A DNA stretch of 64,000 bases from Spirochaetae bacterium HGW-Spirochaetae-4 (GCA_002839335.1 PGXU01000006.1:24998-88997); one strand, 5' to 3'; counted from the first letter of the stretch, positions 53,850-63,445 are shown. Program-made: numbers and translations. The notes: generated by a model not told the origin, from the sequence alone.

Positions 53850-55292
53850 TCAGGCTTTCCAGCGCAAGATGGGAAACTTGGCGGCCCGCACCTCATCCAA
53901 CCGTCCCACTATGGTGTGCATCGGTGCGGCGGTGAGCACTTCGGGACTCGCTGCGGCTGTCTCGGCCAGTGCCAGCAGCGCATCGGCCAACGTATCGATA
54001 TCCTCCGGAGCCTCGGTTTCTGTCGGTTCTATCATGAGCGCCTCATGGACGATCATGGGGAAGTACATGGTCGGCGGATGGTAGCCCATGTCCAGCAAGG
54101 CTTTCGCGAAATCAAGCGCACCGACACCGTACTGCTCCTTGTACTGCTGGAGGGAAAGGACAAACTCGTGCATGCATAGCCGACCGAAGGGTAGCTCGAA
54201 CCGATCCTTGAGCCGGCTCAACAGATAGTTGGCGTTCAATACCGCATGTCTGGAAGCCTCCCGCAGGCCGTCTTTTCCCATGGTCAGGATATAGGCGTAG
54301 GCCCTGGCCAATACGAGGAAGTTCCCCCAGAATCCACTCACCTTGCCGATCGATTCGGGTATATCCCAATCCCACCGGTAGCCGTCTTGGGTCTTGCGGA
54401 TATCTGGAACGGGTAGGAATGGACGCAGTCGTTCGGAGACCAGGACCGGACCGGCACCGGGACCACCACCACCATGTGGGGTGGAGAAGGTCTTGTGCAG
54501 ATTGAGATGGACGACATCGAACCCCATATCGCCGGGGCGGACCATACCCATGATCGCATTCATATTGGCCCCATCGTAATAGAGCAATCCACCGCACCGG
54601 TGCACCGCTTCGGCTATCCGCACGATATCCTGCTCGAACAGTCCCAAGGTATTGGGATTGGTGAGCATGATTCCCGCGATACTATCGTCCAAAAGCTGTT
54701 CGAGGGCAGCCACATCGACCAAGCCCCGCCGATCGGTCGGCACTTCGACAATAGTGAATCCGTTGAGTGCCGCCGAAGCAGGATTCGTTCCATGTGCCGA
54801 TACGGGAACGAGCATCTTGGTCCTGGTTGTATCGTTGCGATGCAGATGGTAGGCCTTGATGATCTTCAACCCGGTATATTCTCCATGTGCTCCAGCCGCA
54901 GGCTGAACGGTTCCCCAGGCCATACCGGTGATGGCTGACAGGGCTTCGGTCAATTCATGGAGAATGGCAAGCGCTCCTTGGGCAGTAGCGGGATCCTGCA
55001 GTGGATGCAGTGCCCCGAGACCTTCCAACGCCGCGATATGGTTGTGCAACTTCGGGTTGTACTTCATGGTACAGGATCCCAAGGGATACGGTCCGTGGTC
55101 GACGCCATAGGTTATCTTGGCCAAATGGGAAAAATGCCGGACCACGCCCAACTCCGACAACTCGGGCAACTTGGGGGGCGATATCCGCTGCAAGTGCAAC
55201 GGCAACGCGTCTGCAGGTGGGACATCGGAGGCAGGATACGCATATCCGCGTCGGCCTTCCTTTGAAAGTTCGTACACCAACGGTTCCATCAT
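53850..55292 (-). CDS. gcvPB: Glycine dehydrogenase (decarboxylating) subunit 2
   Basis: PLP-binding half of the split P protein of the glycine cleavage system, 480 residues. The PLP lysine is in NLHKTFSTPHGGGGPGAGP, preceded by YDGANMNAIMG. It forms a heterotetramer with GcvPA. The ATG overlaps the gcvPA stop (ATGA). Last gene of the minus-strand glycine operon, ending 24 bases from the convergent serpin gene. Confidence 0.96.
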   Translation of the reverse strand: MMEPLVYELSKEGRRGYAYPASDVPPADALPLHLQRISPPKLPELSELGVVRHFSHLAKITYGVDHGPYPLGSCTMKYNPKLHNHIAALEGLGALHPLQDPATAQGALAILHELTEALSAITGMAWGTVQPAAGAHGEYTGLKIIKAYHLHRNDTTRTKMLVPVSAHGTNPASAALNGFTIVEVPTDRRGLVDVAALEQLLDDSIAGIMLTNPNTLGLFEQDIVRIAEAVHRCGGLLYYDGANMNAIMGMVRPGDMGFDVVHLNLHKTFSTPHGGGGPGAGPVLVSERLRPFLPVPDIRKTQDGYRWDWDIPESIGKVSGFWGNFLVLARAYAYILTMGKDGLREASRHAVLNANYLLSRLKDRFELPFGRLCMHEFVLSLQQYKEQYGVGALDFAKALLDMGYHPPTMYFPMIVHEALMIEPTETEAPEDIDTLADALLALAETAAASPEVLTAAPMHTIVGRLDEVRAAKFPILRWKA

Positions 55293-56641
55293 GCCAACAC
55301 CTCCCGTACGATCCGCACATACCGGTCCAACTCCGCTTTAGTCCTCTTTTCGGTCACGGCGACAACGCAGGTGCTCGCATCGGCAGGTCGTCCGGTCAAG
55401 GTACCCAATCGGATACCGCCATGCAGGCCCTCGGCCAACAAGGCCGCAAGCGTCTTTTCCATGGTTTCGACTGTGTCGAACACCAGTGGAAATTCGCACC
55501 AGAACGGCGCGGTTCCTCCCATGACCACATGCGGTGTACCCACAAGTTGACGGGCAAGGTACTGGGCCTTGTCTTGACTCGATCGGGCAGCCTCGAGCAT
55601 ACCGGCATAACCTACCAGCGAAAGGTGGATTGTCGTGGTCAATGCGGCCAGGGCTTGGTTCGAACAGATGTTGCTGGTCGCCCGTTCCCGCTTGATATGC
55701 TGTTCCCTGGCCTGCAACGTCAAGGTGAAGGCCCGTTTCCCACCGGTATCGACGGTTTGCCCGACAATCCGGCCGGGTAGTTTGCGCATCAGTGCTTCGC
55801 GGACTGCGATATATCCGCAGCTTGGCCCCCCGAAGGCACAAGGGAGTCCCAACGGCTGGGTATCGCCGATCGCTATGTCGGCATCCCATTCACCTTGGGA
55901 ACGCTGGATCACCAGCGACAACGGGTCGCTGGAAATGGTCAGCAACGAACCGTTTTCGTGGACCGACCGGGCAAGGTCCGTGTAGTCTTCAATGATGCCG
56001 TACCTGTTGGGGCTCTGCACCAAGACGCCGGCCACCTGTGCATCCAACAATCCTGGTATACCTGTGATATCGGTCGTTCGGTTACATTCTGCGATAGTAC
56101 GGATGGAGAAGCCGGTTCCGTAGCACCAGGTCTCCAGCACCTCCAAGGTGAAGGGGTGGACCGTTTCCGAGACCAGGACGACGGTACTCTTGCGCTTCGA
56201 TGCCAGCATCATGGCGGCGGCTTCCGCGGCTGCGCTATGGCCGTCGTACAACGAGGCGTTGGCGACATCCAGGCCTGTCAATTCGCAGACCATGGTCTGG
56301 AACTCGAAGATCGCCTGGAGCAGGCCCTGGGATATCTCGGGTTGATAGGGGGTGTAGGAGGTGACGAAGGCAGGGAGAGCCGACAGGTCTTTGACGGCGG
56401 AGGGGATGATATGGTCATAGGATCCCATGCCGAGAAACGACACGCCTACCCTATTGAGGCTGGCCAGGTGCTTGAATTTTCCGAGCACCTCTTCTTCGGA
56501 TAGACCGGCAGCGATCGGCAATTCCTTGCCGTAGAGGATGCCTCTTGGAATATCGCTGAACAATTCGTCCATCGAAGCGACGCCGATAGCTTTGAGCATG
56601 CGTTCACGATCCGCATCGGTATGGGGTATGTAGGGAATCAT
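55289..56641 (-). CDS. gcvPA: Glycine dehydrogenase (decarboxylating) subunit 1
   Basis: The partner half of split P protein, 450 residues, with the N-terminal YIPHTDADRERMLKAIGVAS, SFLGMGSYDHIIPSAVKDL and ASLYDGHSAAAEA. GGGAGG is four bases before ATG 56641. It follows the barrel-protein gene by 66 bases. Confidence 0.96.
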   Translation of the reverse strand: MIPYIPHTDADRERMLKAIGVASMDELFSDIPRGILYGKELPIAAGLSEEEVLGKFKHLASLNRVGVSFLGMGSYDHIIPSAVKDLSALPAFVTSYTPYQPEISQGLLQAIFEFQTMVCELTGLDVANASLYDGHSAAAEAAAMMLASKRKSTVVLVSETVHPFTLEVLETWCYGTGFSIRTIAECNRTTDITGIPGLLDAQVAGVLVQSPNRYGIIEDYTDLARSVHENGSLLTISSDPLSLVIQRSQGEWDADIAIGDTQPLGLPCAFGGPSCGYIAVREALMRKLPGRIVGQTVDTGGKRAFTLTLQAREQHIKRERATSNICSNQALAALTTTIHLSLVGYAGMLEAARSSQDKAQYLARQLVGTPHVVMGGTAPFWCEFPLVFDTVETMEKTLAALLAEGLHGGIRLGTLTGRPADASTCVVAVTEKRTKAELDRYVRIVREVLA

Positions 56642-56707
56642 GTTGCCTCCCGAGTGTGTTCCGACACCTCTAGTGTAGAACACCCCCGGAAGTCTTGCAA
56701 CGACGAT

Positions 56708-57589
56708 TTATCGTGACCAGGAAGCTCCGACGGAGACGGTAAGGGCGGCGATGTAGTTCTCGGTGTAGTTGTAGGAACTGACTGCCCAGGACTCGTCGGG
56801 ACCACTCAGGCCTTTGGCCGAACCACCGAAGAACCGTGCGGTTCCGAACAACTCGAAACCGTTCTCCATCTCATATCCCATGCGCAGGGAAGCATCGAGG
56901 ATTGAACCCTCGAAGTCGAAGTCGGCACCGTTGAAGAAGGAGGAACTGGCGTAGGATCCCGCGATATCCGCACTCAGATTGAGGCCGAAGGGGAACCGGT
57001 ACTCGGAGTAGATGGCCAAGGCCGGGACCAGTCCGACATTCTGTGACACGTACAGACCTTCGGCAGGGGTAGTGGAAGAATCCGTGTTCAATGCCAGGAA
57101 CTTCACCGAAGCGTCACGGATCTGCAGGACCAGGCCAAGTCCAAGCACGGCGTTGTCATGTTTTCCCAACACATCGTAGGTGTAGGTAAAGCGGTAGAAG
57201 GGAAAACTGTAGGTGAGCTCCATGGGGGTTCCGGCAGCGAAGGTCTGGGCAGTCGACCCATCGGATTCGGCACCGACGGTCACATCCTCACGGAAGGTCA
57301 CGTTGGTAACCAATTCCAGCGGTTGGTAGGTGAACCAAGCCCTGTGGCGTCCGGCAATGGTTGCTCCCACAGCGTAGCGCTCGAATGGGAATATGATATC
57401 CTGACCACCTTCATTGCGAAAGTCGAAGTTGGTCGCGCCATCATTGGCCGAGGCTCCGTTCTTGTAGGTATGGTATAGGATTGCGATCGCACCTTGTTCG
57501 GTTTCAACGAAGGGTTCGAACGAGAATGCCGGCAATGCCGACACGACAAGGATCAAGAGTGTAAGGACAGTGAGAAGCATGCGTTTCAT
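56708..57589 (-). CDS. Predicted outer-membrane beta-barrel protein inside the gcv operon
   Basis: I cannot name a family. The 293-residue product has a signal peptide (LLTVLTLLILVVSALPAFS). It then has about ten amphipathic strands rich in Tyr, Phe and Gly (ELTYSFPFYRFTYTYDV, NAVLGLGLVLQIRD, LRMGYEMENGFELFGTARFF), ending in NYIAALTVSVGASW, a typical terminal strand. ATG 57589 follows GGAGGC. It sits between gcvH and gcvPA with the same orientation, spaced 102 and 66 bases. Whether it aids glycine uptake or is only a passenger cannot be decided. Confidence 0.7.
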   Translation of the reverse strand: MKRMLLTVLTLLILVVSALPAFSFEPFVETEQGAIAILYHTYKNGASANDGATNFDFRNEGGQDIIFPFERYAVGATIAGRHRAWFTYQPLELVTNVTFREDVTVGAESDGSTAQTFAAGTPMELTYSFPFYRFTYTYDVLGKHDNAVLGLGLVLQIRDASVKFLALNTDSSTTPAEGLYVSQNVGLVPALAIYSEYRFPFGLNLSADIAGSYASSSFFNGADFDFEGSILDASLRMGYEMENGFELFGTARFFGGSAKGLSGPDESWAVSSYNYTENYIAALTVSVGASWSR

Positions 57590-57691
57590 AGCGCCTCCGA
57601 AATGTTTCATTTTTACAATGGATACAATTTACAGGAGACGCCATGAATTGGCTAGAGAAAACCCACTAAAAAGTGAGGAATCTGAAACCGT

Positions 57692-58078
57692 TCAGTCGAG
57701 CGTGGCGATGAATGCCTCGTACCCCTTGGCATCGAGCAGGTCTTCCAAAGCCGAAGCATCGAAATCCTTCAACGTATACAGGTAATTGGCATAACTATCC
57801 TCGTTGACCGATTCGGGGGAACTCTCGAGATCCTTGTTCACAGCGGCAACCGTACCCGCGATCGGGTTGTAGATGGCGCTCGCGGCTTTCACCGATTCGA
57901 TATTCGCAATCTCTTCGTTCGCTTCGAACGAATCGCCTACCGACGGCAATTCCACATACACCACCTCGCCCAAGGTATCCTGCGCATAATCGGTGATACC
58001 GACATACGCGACATTTCCCTCGATACGAACCCATTCATGATCCTTGGAATACCGCAAGTCCGATGGAATCCTACTCAT
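57692..58078 (-). CDS. gcvH: Glycine cleavage system H protein
   Basis: Lipoyl carrier of the glycine cleavage system, 128 residues. The lipoylated lysine is Lys64 in NIESVKAASAIYNP. The sequence starts with SDLRYSKDHEWVRIEG as usual. AAGGAG is seven bases before the ATG. Follows glyA by 121 bases containing a hairpin. Confidence 0.96.
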   Translation of the reverse strand: MSRIPSDLRYSKDHEWVRIEGNVAYVGITDYAQDTLGEVVYVELPSVGDSFEANEEIANIESVKAASAIYNPIAGTVAAVNKDLESSPESVNEDSYANYLYTLKDFDASALEDLLDAKGYEAFIATLD

Positions 58079-58148
58079 TGCCAGCTCCTTATGCCCAGTC
58101 TCTATAAAGCACCATGAAAGGTATCGATACCCACGTATCTCACCTTAC

Positions 58149-58175
58149 GTCCCCTGCACACGCTCGCCAGGGGAC
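58149..58175 (-). promoter_or_regulatory. Hairpin in the glyA-gcvH gap
   Basis: GTCCCCT and AGGGGAC form a 7-bp stem with a 13-base loop, midway between glyA and gcvH. A GGTATCGATACC palindrome follows at 58120-58131. The gap does not look like a glycine riboswitch. It may be an attenuator or processing site. Confidence 0.4.
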
Positions 58176-58199
58176 CCATTTCAATGACTTCCTTTCTTC

Positions 58200-59723
58200 T
58201 CATTCCGTTTGAGAATAAACCCGCAATAGCTCCAGGTCAAGTTCGGGATACAATACAAACCGGTCGAGCAGGTCCTGGACCCGCTTGCGGGCTTCCCTGG
58301 CCGCCTGTTCGTCCGTATCGCTCTTGGCTTTGCTTGCCTGTCCGGCCTTGGCTCCTTTGGCGATTGTCGAGGGCTTCGTATGGGCCAATACGAGCTTGAT
58401 GATCGATGCGATCTCCTTCATTTCATCGGGACCCATTCCCAAGGTAGTCACCGCGGGTGTTCCGATACGCAATCCGCTGGTGTACCAGGGACCGTTGGGA
58501 TCGAACGGCAAGGCATTGCGATTGAGGGTCACGCCGCAATCGCGGAGGGCACTCTCGGCTTGGCGCCCGTTGAGGCCGAATTCGCGGACATCGAGCAGCA
58601 TGAGGTGGTTGTCGGAACCACCGGTCGCCACGGGAATTCCCTCGGTCAAACACGCGGCTGCGAGGGCTTTCGAGTTCTGTACGATCTGCTTTGCGTATGT
58701 CTGGAACGAAGCATCCAACGCTTCGGTGAACGCCACGGCTTTGGCTGCGAGCATATGGGGGAGCGGACCGCCGATAACCAGGGGACATCCCTTGTCGACC
58801 GATTCGGCGAACTCCTCCTTGCACAAGATCATGCCACCACGGGGGCCGCGCAAGGTCTTGTGGGTGGTGGTGGTGACCACATCCGCCCATTTGACAGGAT
58901 CATACGAACCCGACATCGCCTTTCCGGCGACCAGACCGGCGAAGTGGGCCATATCGACCATGAATACCGCACCGACCGCATGGGCAATTTCGCTCATCCG
59001 CTTGAAGTCTATCAACCGGGGATACGCACTGTATCCTGCCAACAGGATGAGCGGCTTGACCTCCTTCGCCTGCTTCTCGATCGCATCGTAATCGAGCAAG
59101 CCCGTCTCTCTGTCGACCGTGTAGGAGTAGGCGTCGAACATTTGGGCGGAAATGTTCTGCCGGTACCCGTGGGTAAGGTGTCCGCCCGAGTAGTAGTCGA
59201 GACCAAGCAGCTTCTGGTTGCCGGTTAGCTTGCGGATCGAGTCCCATTGTTCGCGTGACAGGTCGCTGGGATTGGAAATTCCGATCTTCTCAAGCGCGGG
59301 TGTCTGGATGCGCGTGTTCAAAATTGCCCAATAGGCGGTGAGGTTCGCATCGGCACCGCTATGGGGTTGCACATAGGCATGTTCAGCCCCGAAGAGTTCG
59401 CACGCCAACTTGCAGGCATGGTCTTCGATCGCATCGACATTGTCACATCCCGCATAGAACCGATGGTAGGCAAACCCCTCCGCATATTTGTCGGTCAACA
59501 GGTTTCCCATGGCCAACTGGCAAACGAGGCTGGAGTAGTTCTCGCTGGCGATAAGCTTCAGGTGTGAACGTTGGTCCGCCAGTTCCTGCACTATATGCGA
59601 GGCAACCAGGGGAGAGACTGAGGCAATCTGTTCCAGCGCCGCCAAGTAGGCGACAAAACCACCGTCGATCTGTTCGATCGGGGTCTTCTTCAGATAGGCT
59701 TGCAAGAGAGGGGATGTGCTCAT
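58200..59723 (-). CDS. glyA: Serine hydroxymethyltransferase, long spirochaetal form
   Basis: Interconverts serine and glycine with tetrahydrofolate; with the glycine cleavage system it links one-carbon units to CO2 and ammonia. It has 507 residues, about 90 more than the E. coli enzyme. The excess includes an insertion around residues 140-190 (RIQTPALEKIGISNPSDLSR, EQWDSIRKLTGNQKL) and a C-terminal Lys/Ala-rich extension. The PLP lysine is in TTTTHKTLRGPRGGMI. LIASENYSS and VQPHSGADANL are conserved. ATG 59723 follows AAGGAG. First gene of the glycine operon. Confidence 0.95.
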   Translation of the reverse strand: MSTSPLLQAYLKKTPIEQIDGGFVAYLAALEQIASVSPLVASHIVQELADQRSHLKLIASENYSSLVCQLAMGNLLTDKYAEGFAYHRFYAGCDNVDAIEDHACKLACELFGAEHAYVQPHSGADANLTAYWAILNTRIQTPALEKIGISNPSDLSREQWDSIRKLTGNQKLLGLDYYSGGHLTHGYRQNISAQMFDAYSYTVDRETGLLDYDAIEKQAKEVKPLILLAGYSAYPRLIDFKRMSEIAHAVGAVFMVDMAHFAGLVAGKAMSGSYDPVKWADVVTTTTHKTLRGPRGGMILCKEEFAESVDKGCPLVIGGPLPHMLAAKAVAFTEALDASFQTYAKQIVQNSKALAAACLTEGIPVATGGSDNHLMLLDVREFGLNGRQAESALRDCGVTLNRNALPFDPNGPWYTSGLRIGTPAVTTLGMGPDEMKEIASIIKLVLAHTKPSTIAKGAKAGQASKAKSDTDEQAAREARKRVQDLLDRFVLYPELDLELLRVYSQTE

Positions 59724-59760
59724 GGCGAACTCCTTGATTTGGCAGAAAATTATCTGTTGC

Positions 59761-59790
59761 ATTGTGCCCCCATAGTCGCAACATTGTCAA
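59761..59790 (-). promoter_or_regulatory. Promoter of glyA operon
   Basis: On the minus strand TTGACA (59790-59785) and CACAAT (59766-59761) are separated by 18 bases. Confidence 0.6.
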
Positions 59791-59813
59791 GAAAACCGAT
59801 GCATTTCCCCGTA

Positions 59814-59842
59814 TTGTCATGCAACACGACTCTTGGTAGACT
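59814..59842 (+). promoter_or_regulatory. Promoter of the sodium symporter gene
   Basis: TTGTCA and TAGACT are separated by 17 bases; the predicted start is near 59849, about 23 bases before the ATG. It lies 24 bases from the divergent glyA -35 box. Confidence 0.6.
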
Positions 59843-59871
59843 ACACGTCCACTACAACATGGGAGTATTCG

Positions 59872-61257
59872 ATGATTCAAGAAAGAGAGCGACTGGGTAG
59901 CCGTCTCGGCTTCATATTCTTGTCCGCAGGATGTGCTATCGGTTTGGGAAATGTCTGGCGGTTCCCGTTCATTACGGGCCAATACGGCGGTGCGGCATTT
60001 GTGCTGCTGTATATCCTGTTCCTGTTGATCTTCGGTTTGCCGATCATGGTCATGGAATTTTCGATCGGACGGGCGTCGCAACAAAATATCGGTATGGCGA
60101 TGAAGACCCTGGAACCCAAAGGGAGCAAATGGCATATCTACGGTCCTATCGCGATTGGTGGAAACTATGTGCTCATGATGTTCTACACCACGGTGAGCGG
60201 CTGGCTGTTCGCCTATTTCGCCGCCATGGCCAAAGGAGACCTGGTCGGGCTTGATCCTGCCGGGGTCGGCGCCTATTTCGGGGGTATGCTCGGCAATCCC
60301 ATGACCATGACCTTCTGGATGGTTCTCGCCACCTTGCTCGGTTTGGGCATTGTTGCCATCGGCTTGCAAAAGGGAGTGGAAAAAATCACCAAATATATGA
60401 TGGGCTCCCTATTGGCCGTCATGCTGGTATTGGTCGCGAAATCGGTCAGCCTACCGGGAGCCGGCGAAGGTTTGAAATTCTACCTGTTGCCCGACTTCGG
60501 CCGTCTGCACGATGCCGGTCTTTGGAATGCCATCTATGCCGCGATGGGCCAAGCCTTCTTCACCTTGAGCATCGGAATCGGCTCCATGGCGATCTTCGGC
60601 AGCTATATCGGGAAAGAACGCACACTTACCGGCGAGTCGATAAACATTGTTGCACTGGACACGTTTGTCGCATTGATGAGCGGTCTGATCATCTTCCCCG
60701 CCTCGTTTGCATTCAATGTCTCTCCCGATGCGGGCCCGTCGCTCATCTTCATCACCCTTCCGAATATCTTCAATGCCATGCAAGGCGGACGTTTGTGGGG
60801 GACCTTGTTCTTCGTGTTCATGAGTTTCGCGGCCCTTTCGACCCTGGTCGCGGTCTTCGAGAATATCGTGAGCTACTGGATCGACCGGGGATGGCCGAGG
60901 AAAAAGGCTGTGGCCGTCAATATCGTGGCGATAATCCTGTTGTCCCTTCCGTGCGTCCTGGGCTTCAATGTGCTCTCGGGCTTCCAGCCGCTCGGACCCG
61001 GATCGGGAGTATTGGATTTGGAGGACTTTATTGTCAGCTCGACCCTTTTACCTCTCGGCTCGTTGGTATTCCTACTCTTCTGTTGTTCGAAGCGTGGATG
61101 GGGATGGAAGAATTTCATCGCCGAAGCCGATGCCGGCAAGGGCATGAAGTTCCCCACATGGGCAAGATCGTATGTGACCTACATTCTTCCGGTACTGGTG
61201 ATATTCGTATTCATCATGGGGTACTGGAATATATTCTCACCGTTGTTCTCGAAATAG
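59872..61257 (+). CDS. Sodium-dependent amino-acid transporter (NSS family)
   Basis: A 461-residue neurotransmitter:sodium symporter family protein of the inner membrane (LeuT/MhsT-like), with about eleven helices. Signatures: LSAGCAIGLGNVWRFPFITG in helix 1 with the sodium and substrate contacts, FGLPIMVMEFSIGR, and AFFTLSIGIGSMAIFGSY in helix 6. Bacterial members import amino acids. Divergence from glyA-gcv makes glycine, alanine or serine a reasonable guess. GGGAG precedes ATG 59872 by six bases. Confidence 0.93.
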   Translation: MIQERERLGSRLGFIFLSAGCAIGLGNVWRFPFITGQYGGAAFVLLYILFLLIFGLPIMVMEFSIGRASQQNIGMAMKTLEPKGSKWHIYGPIAIGGNYVLMMFYTTVSGWLFAYFAAMAKGDLVGLDPAGVGAYFGGMLGNPMTMTFWMVLATLLGLGIVAIGLQKGVEKITKYMMGSLLAVMLVLVAKSVSLPGAGEGLKFYLLPDFGRLHDAGLWNAIYAAMGQAFFTLSIGIGSMAIFGSYIGKERTLTGESINIVALDTFVALMSGLIIFPASFAFNVSPDAGPSLIFITLPNIFNAMQGGRLWGTLFFVFMSFAALSTLVAVFENIVSYWIDRGWPRKKAVAVNIVAIILLSLPCVLGFNVLSGFQPLGPGSGVLDLEDFIVSSTLLPLGSLVFLLFCCSKRGWGWKNFIAEADAGKGMKFPTWARSYVTYILPVLVIFVFIMGYWNIFSPLFSK

Positions 61258-61280
61258 CCGCATTCCTGTGCGTACACGAC

Positions 61281-61304
61281 ATCGGCTGCCTTTCGGCAGC
61301 CGAT
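61281..61304 (+). terminator. Terminator of the sodium symporter gene
   Basis: ATCGGCTGCC-TTTC-GGCAGCCGAT is a perfect 10-bp stem with a tetraloop, followed by TCGTTTG, 23 bases after the stop. It also separates the convergent yhcH operon. Confidence 0.75.
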
Positions 61305-61325
61305 TCGTTTGTCCGGAAACACTAC

Positions 61326-61784
61326 TTACAGGAGGACTTTCAGGACCATCTTCCTACAGGGACGAGGCACCCCGTCATATGCCATGCTCGGCCTATGCGC
61401 ATCCTCGGGAAAGAGGACCAACGCACCACCTGGTTTCAGGACACAGATGTGTGAGCGGTCGTCGGGAACGTTCTGCAACTCGATATCGTCGACATAGGGG
61501 ACCGCTACTTCCAGGTCTTCGTCCTTGCGTACCTCGACCAGTTCCTCCCCTTCGAGGAGCATCTGGATATCGATATGGTTGTGGTGTGTCTCGAACAACG
61601 CATCCACAGGTAGTTTCGAATCGTAGTGCATGAACAGGGCGAATACCCTATCACCATCGATCGGCAATTTACCATCTTCCTTCCAGGTCTTCCACAACCC
61701 TTCCATTATCCAATCGATCGCCCGGTCCAAATTCGCACCGAGTCCTTTGTACCGAGGCAGATCGGAAACCGTTGCTGCTATCAT
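61326..61784 (-). CDS. YhcH/YjgK/YiaL family (DUF386) protein
   Basis: A 152-residue cupin-like protein. The metal-binding signature is FETHHNHIDIQMLLEGEE, with a later KPGGALVLFPEDAHRPSMA. Members accompany sialic acid, uronate and other sugar-acid operons and may act as sugar isomerases/anomerases or lyase partners. Here it is last in the TRAP-kduI-kduD operon, 26 bases after kduD. TAGGAGAAG precedes the ATG. Confidence 0.9.
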   Translation of the reverse strand: MIAATVSDLPRYKGLGANLDRAIDWIMEGLWKTWKEDGKLPIDGDRVFALFMHYDSKLPVDALFETHHNHIDIQMLLEGEELVEVRKDEDLEVAVPYVDDIELQNVPDDRSHICVLKPGGALVLFPEDAHRPSMAYDGVPRPCRKMVLKVLL

Positions 61785-61810
61785 CGCTTCTTCTCCTATT
61801 CACACGTATT

Positions 61811-62572
61811 CTATCGTGCGAGCCATCCACCATCAACTGCTATCGTGTAGCCTTGCACATAGTCGCTGGCTTTCGAGGCGAGAAATACCGCAGCTCCCTG
61901 GATATCCTCTGGATTTCCCCATCTTCCCGAGGGGATTCGTCCCAGAATCTCAGCGCTCCTGGCTCCATCGGCCCGCAATGCCGTTGTGTTGTTGGTCGCC
62001 ATGTATCCGGGTGCGATGGCATTCACGTTGATGCCGTGTTTCGCCCATTCGTTCGCCATGGCACGGGTCATGCCCATGACTGCGCTCTTGCTCGAAGTGT
62101 AGGAGGGGACACGGATGCCACCCTGGAAACTCAACATGCTCGCGATGCTGATGATCTTTCCTCCCGTTCCCTGCTTGATGAATTGCCGGGCCACCGCTTG
62201 GCTGAAGAAGAACACCGTCTTGCTGTTGATCGCCATGACCTCGTCCCAATCTTTCTCCGAGTAGTCGATCGCATCCACGCGTCGGATTATACCCGCATTG
62301 TTCATGAGAATGTCGACATGTCCGAAGGTTTTTACCGCTTGCGCGACAATACGTTCTATTGGTTCAATGGTGAGGAGGTTCTCCTTGATATTGAGAAACC
62401 GGCGTCCCGACTTCTCCACCAATTCCTTCGTCTCGGTGGAATCGACATAATCGACCCCGACGATATCGGCACCCGCTTCGGCGAATCCGACACACGCGCC
62501 ATGACCGAGACCGGTGCTGCTTCCAGTCACTATCGCTACTTTTCCATCCAACCTGAAATCATCCAGAATCAT
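61811..62572 (-). CDS. kduD: 2-deoxy-D-gluconate 3-dehydrogenase / KduD
   Basis: A 253-residue SDR. IVTGSSTGLGHGACVGFAEA is the cofactor motif, NNAGIIRRV the strand-4 motif, and SIASMLSFQGGIRVPSYTSS-K holds Ser-Tyr-Lys. The N-terminus MILDDFRLDGKVAIVTG and the segment YMATNNTTALRAD are diagnostic of KduD. It converts the KduI product (DKII) to 2-keto-3-deoxygluconate in pectin/uronate breakdown. GGGGAG precedes ATG 62572, 14 bases after kduI. Confidence 0.94.
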   Translation of the reverse strand: MILDDFRLDGKVAIVTGSSTGLGHGACVGFAEAGADIVGVDYVDSTETKELVEKSGRRFLNIKENLLTIEPIERIVAQAVKTFGHVDILMNNAGIIRRVDAIDYSEKDWDEVMAINSKTVFFFSQAVARQFIKQGTGGKIISIASMLSFQGGIRVPSYTSSKSAVMGMTRAMANEWAKHGINVNAIAPGYMATNNTTALRADGARSAEILGRIPSGRWGNPEDIQGAAVFLASKASDYVQGYTIAVDGGWLAR

Positions 62573-62586
62573 TATGGTTCTCCCCT

Positions 62587-63417
62587 TTACATCAAATTCG
62601 CCATGGAGACATGGTCCATGTCGTCGAAGGTCTGATTCTCTCCCACCATACCCCAAATGAAGGTGTAGGCTCCGGTTCCGACCCCTGAATGGATCGACCA
62701 TGAGGGACTTATCACTGCCTGTTCGTTGCGGACAACCAAGTGCCTCGTCTCGTCCGGCTTGCCGAAGAAGTGGAACACCACCCGGTCCTCGGGCATATCG
62801 AAATAGAGATACACCTCCATACGCCGTTCATGGGTATGCACCGGCATGGTATTCCACATGGAACCTGGTTCCAGCATCGTCATGCCCATGACCAGTTGGC
62901 AGGTCTCCAGGACCGCAGGGTGAAGATATTGGTTTATTACCCGTTTATTTCCTTCTTCGGCCGAACCGAGCGCCACTTTCCTGGAATCGGCCAAGGTGAC
63001 GAGCCTGGTGGGATAGGTATGGTGCGCCGGCGCACTGTTGAAATAGAACTTGGCCGGTTTGGAAGCCTTTTGGCTGGCGAACACCAGTTCCTTCGCTCCC
63101 ATGCCGATATACAATCCGTCGCGTGGACCCACTTGATATTCGGTACCATCGACAACAACCGTACCCGCACCACCGATGTTGATGATTCCCATCTCCCTGC
63201 GTTCGAGGAAAAAGGCGGTTCCCATTTCCTTGCCTACCGGAATCTCCAAGGTCTTGCCGGACGGGGTGATGCCGCCGGTAATCATCCTATCCACATGACT
63301 GTAGGTCATAGAAACCTTGCCAGGGGCGAACAGATCGGTAATGAGGAAATTGCTGCGCATCTCCTGGGTATTCATTCGCTCGGCGTAGGCCGAATTCACA
63401 GATTCGCGTACTTCCAT
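62587..63417 (-). CDS. kduI: 5-keto-4-deoxyuronate isomerase
   Basis: A 276-residue zinc cupin that isomerises 5-keto-4-deoxyuronate, released from unsaturated oligogalacturonides or glycosaminoglycan disaccharides. The zinc site is [39 protein letters not shown] and [19 protein letters not shown] are conserved. AGGAG precedes the ATG. Followed by kduD. Confidence 0.95.
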   Translation of the reverse strand: MEVRESVNSAYAERMNTQEMRSNFLITDLFAPGKVSMTYSHVDRMITGGITPSGKTLEIPVGKEMGTAFFLERREMGIINIGGAGTVVVDGTEYQVGPRDGLYIGMGAKELVFASQKASKPAKFYFNSAPAHHTYPTRLVTLADSRKVALGSAEEGNKRVINQYLHPAVLETCQLVMGMTMLEPGSMWNTMPVHTHERRMEVYLYFDMPEDRVVFHFFGKPDETRHLVVRNEQAVISPSWSIHSGVGTGAYTFIWGMVGENQTFDDMDHVSMANLM

Positions 63418-63445
63418 GTTGAACTCCTATTGAAAAATTCTCTTT

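Noticed and set aside
58120..58131. GTATCGATAC palindrome at both the acc promoter (37321-37330) and the glyA-gcvH gap, as a shared operator
   Set aside because: The same ten bases also occur inside accC coding sequence near 39004-39013, and TCGA-rich palindromes are frequent here, so sharing is weak evidence.
58079..58199. Glycine riboswitch before gcvH
   Set aside because: The gap is only 121 bases and shows one simple hairpin; the tandem aptamer pattern of glycine riboswitches is not visible. The glyA leader also lacks it.
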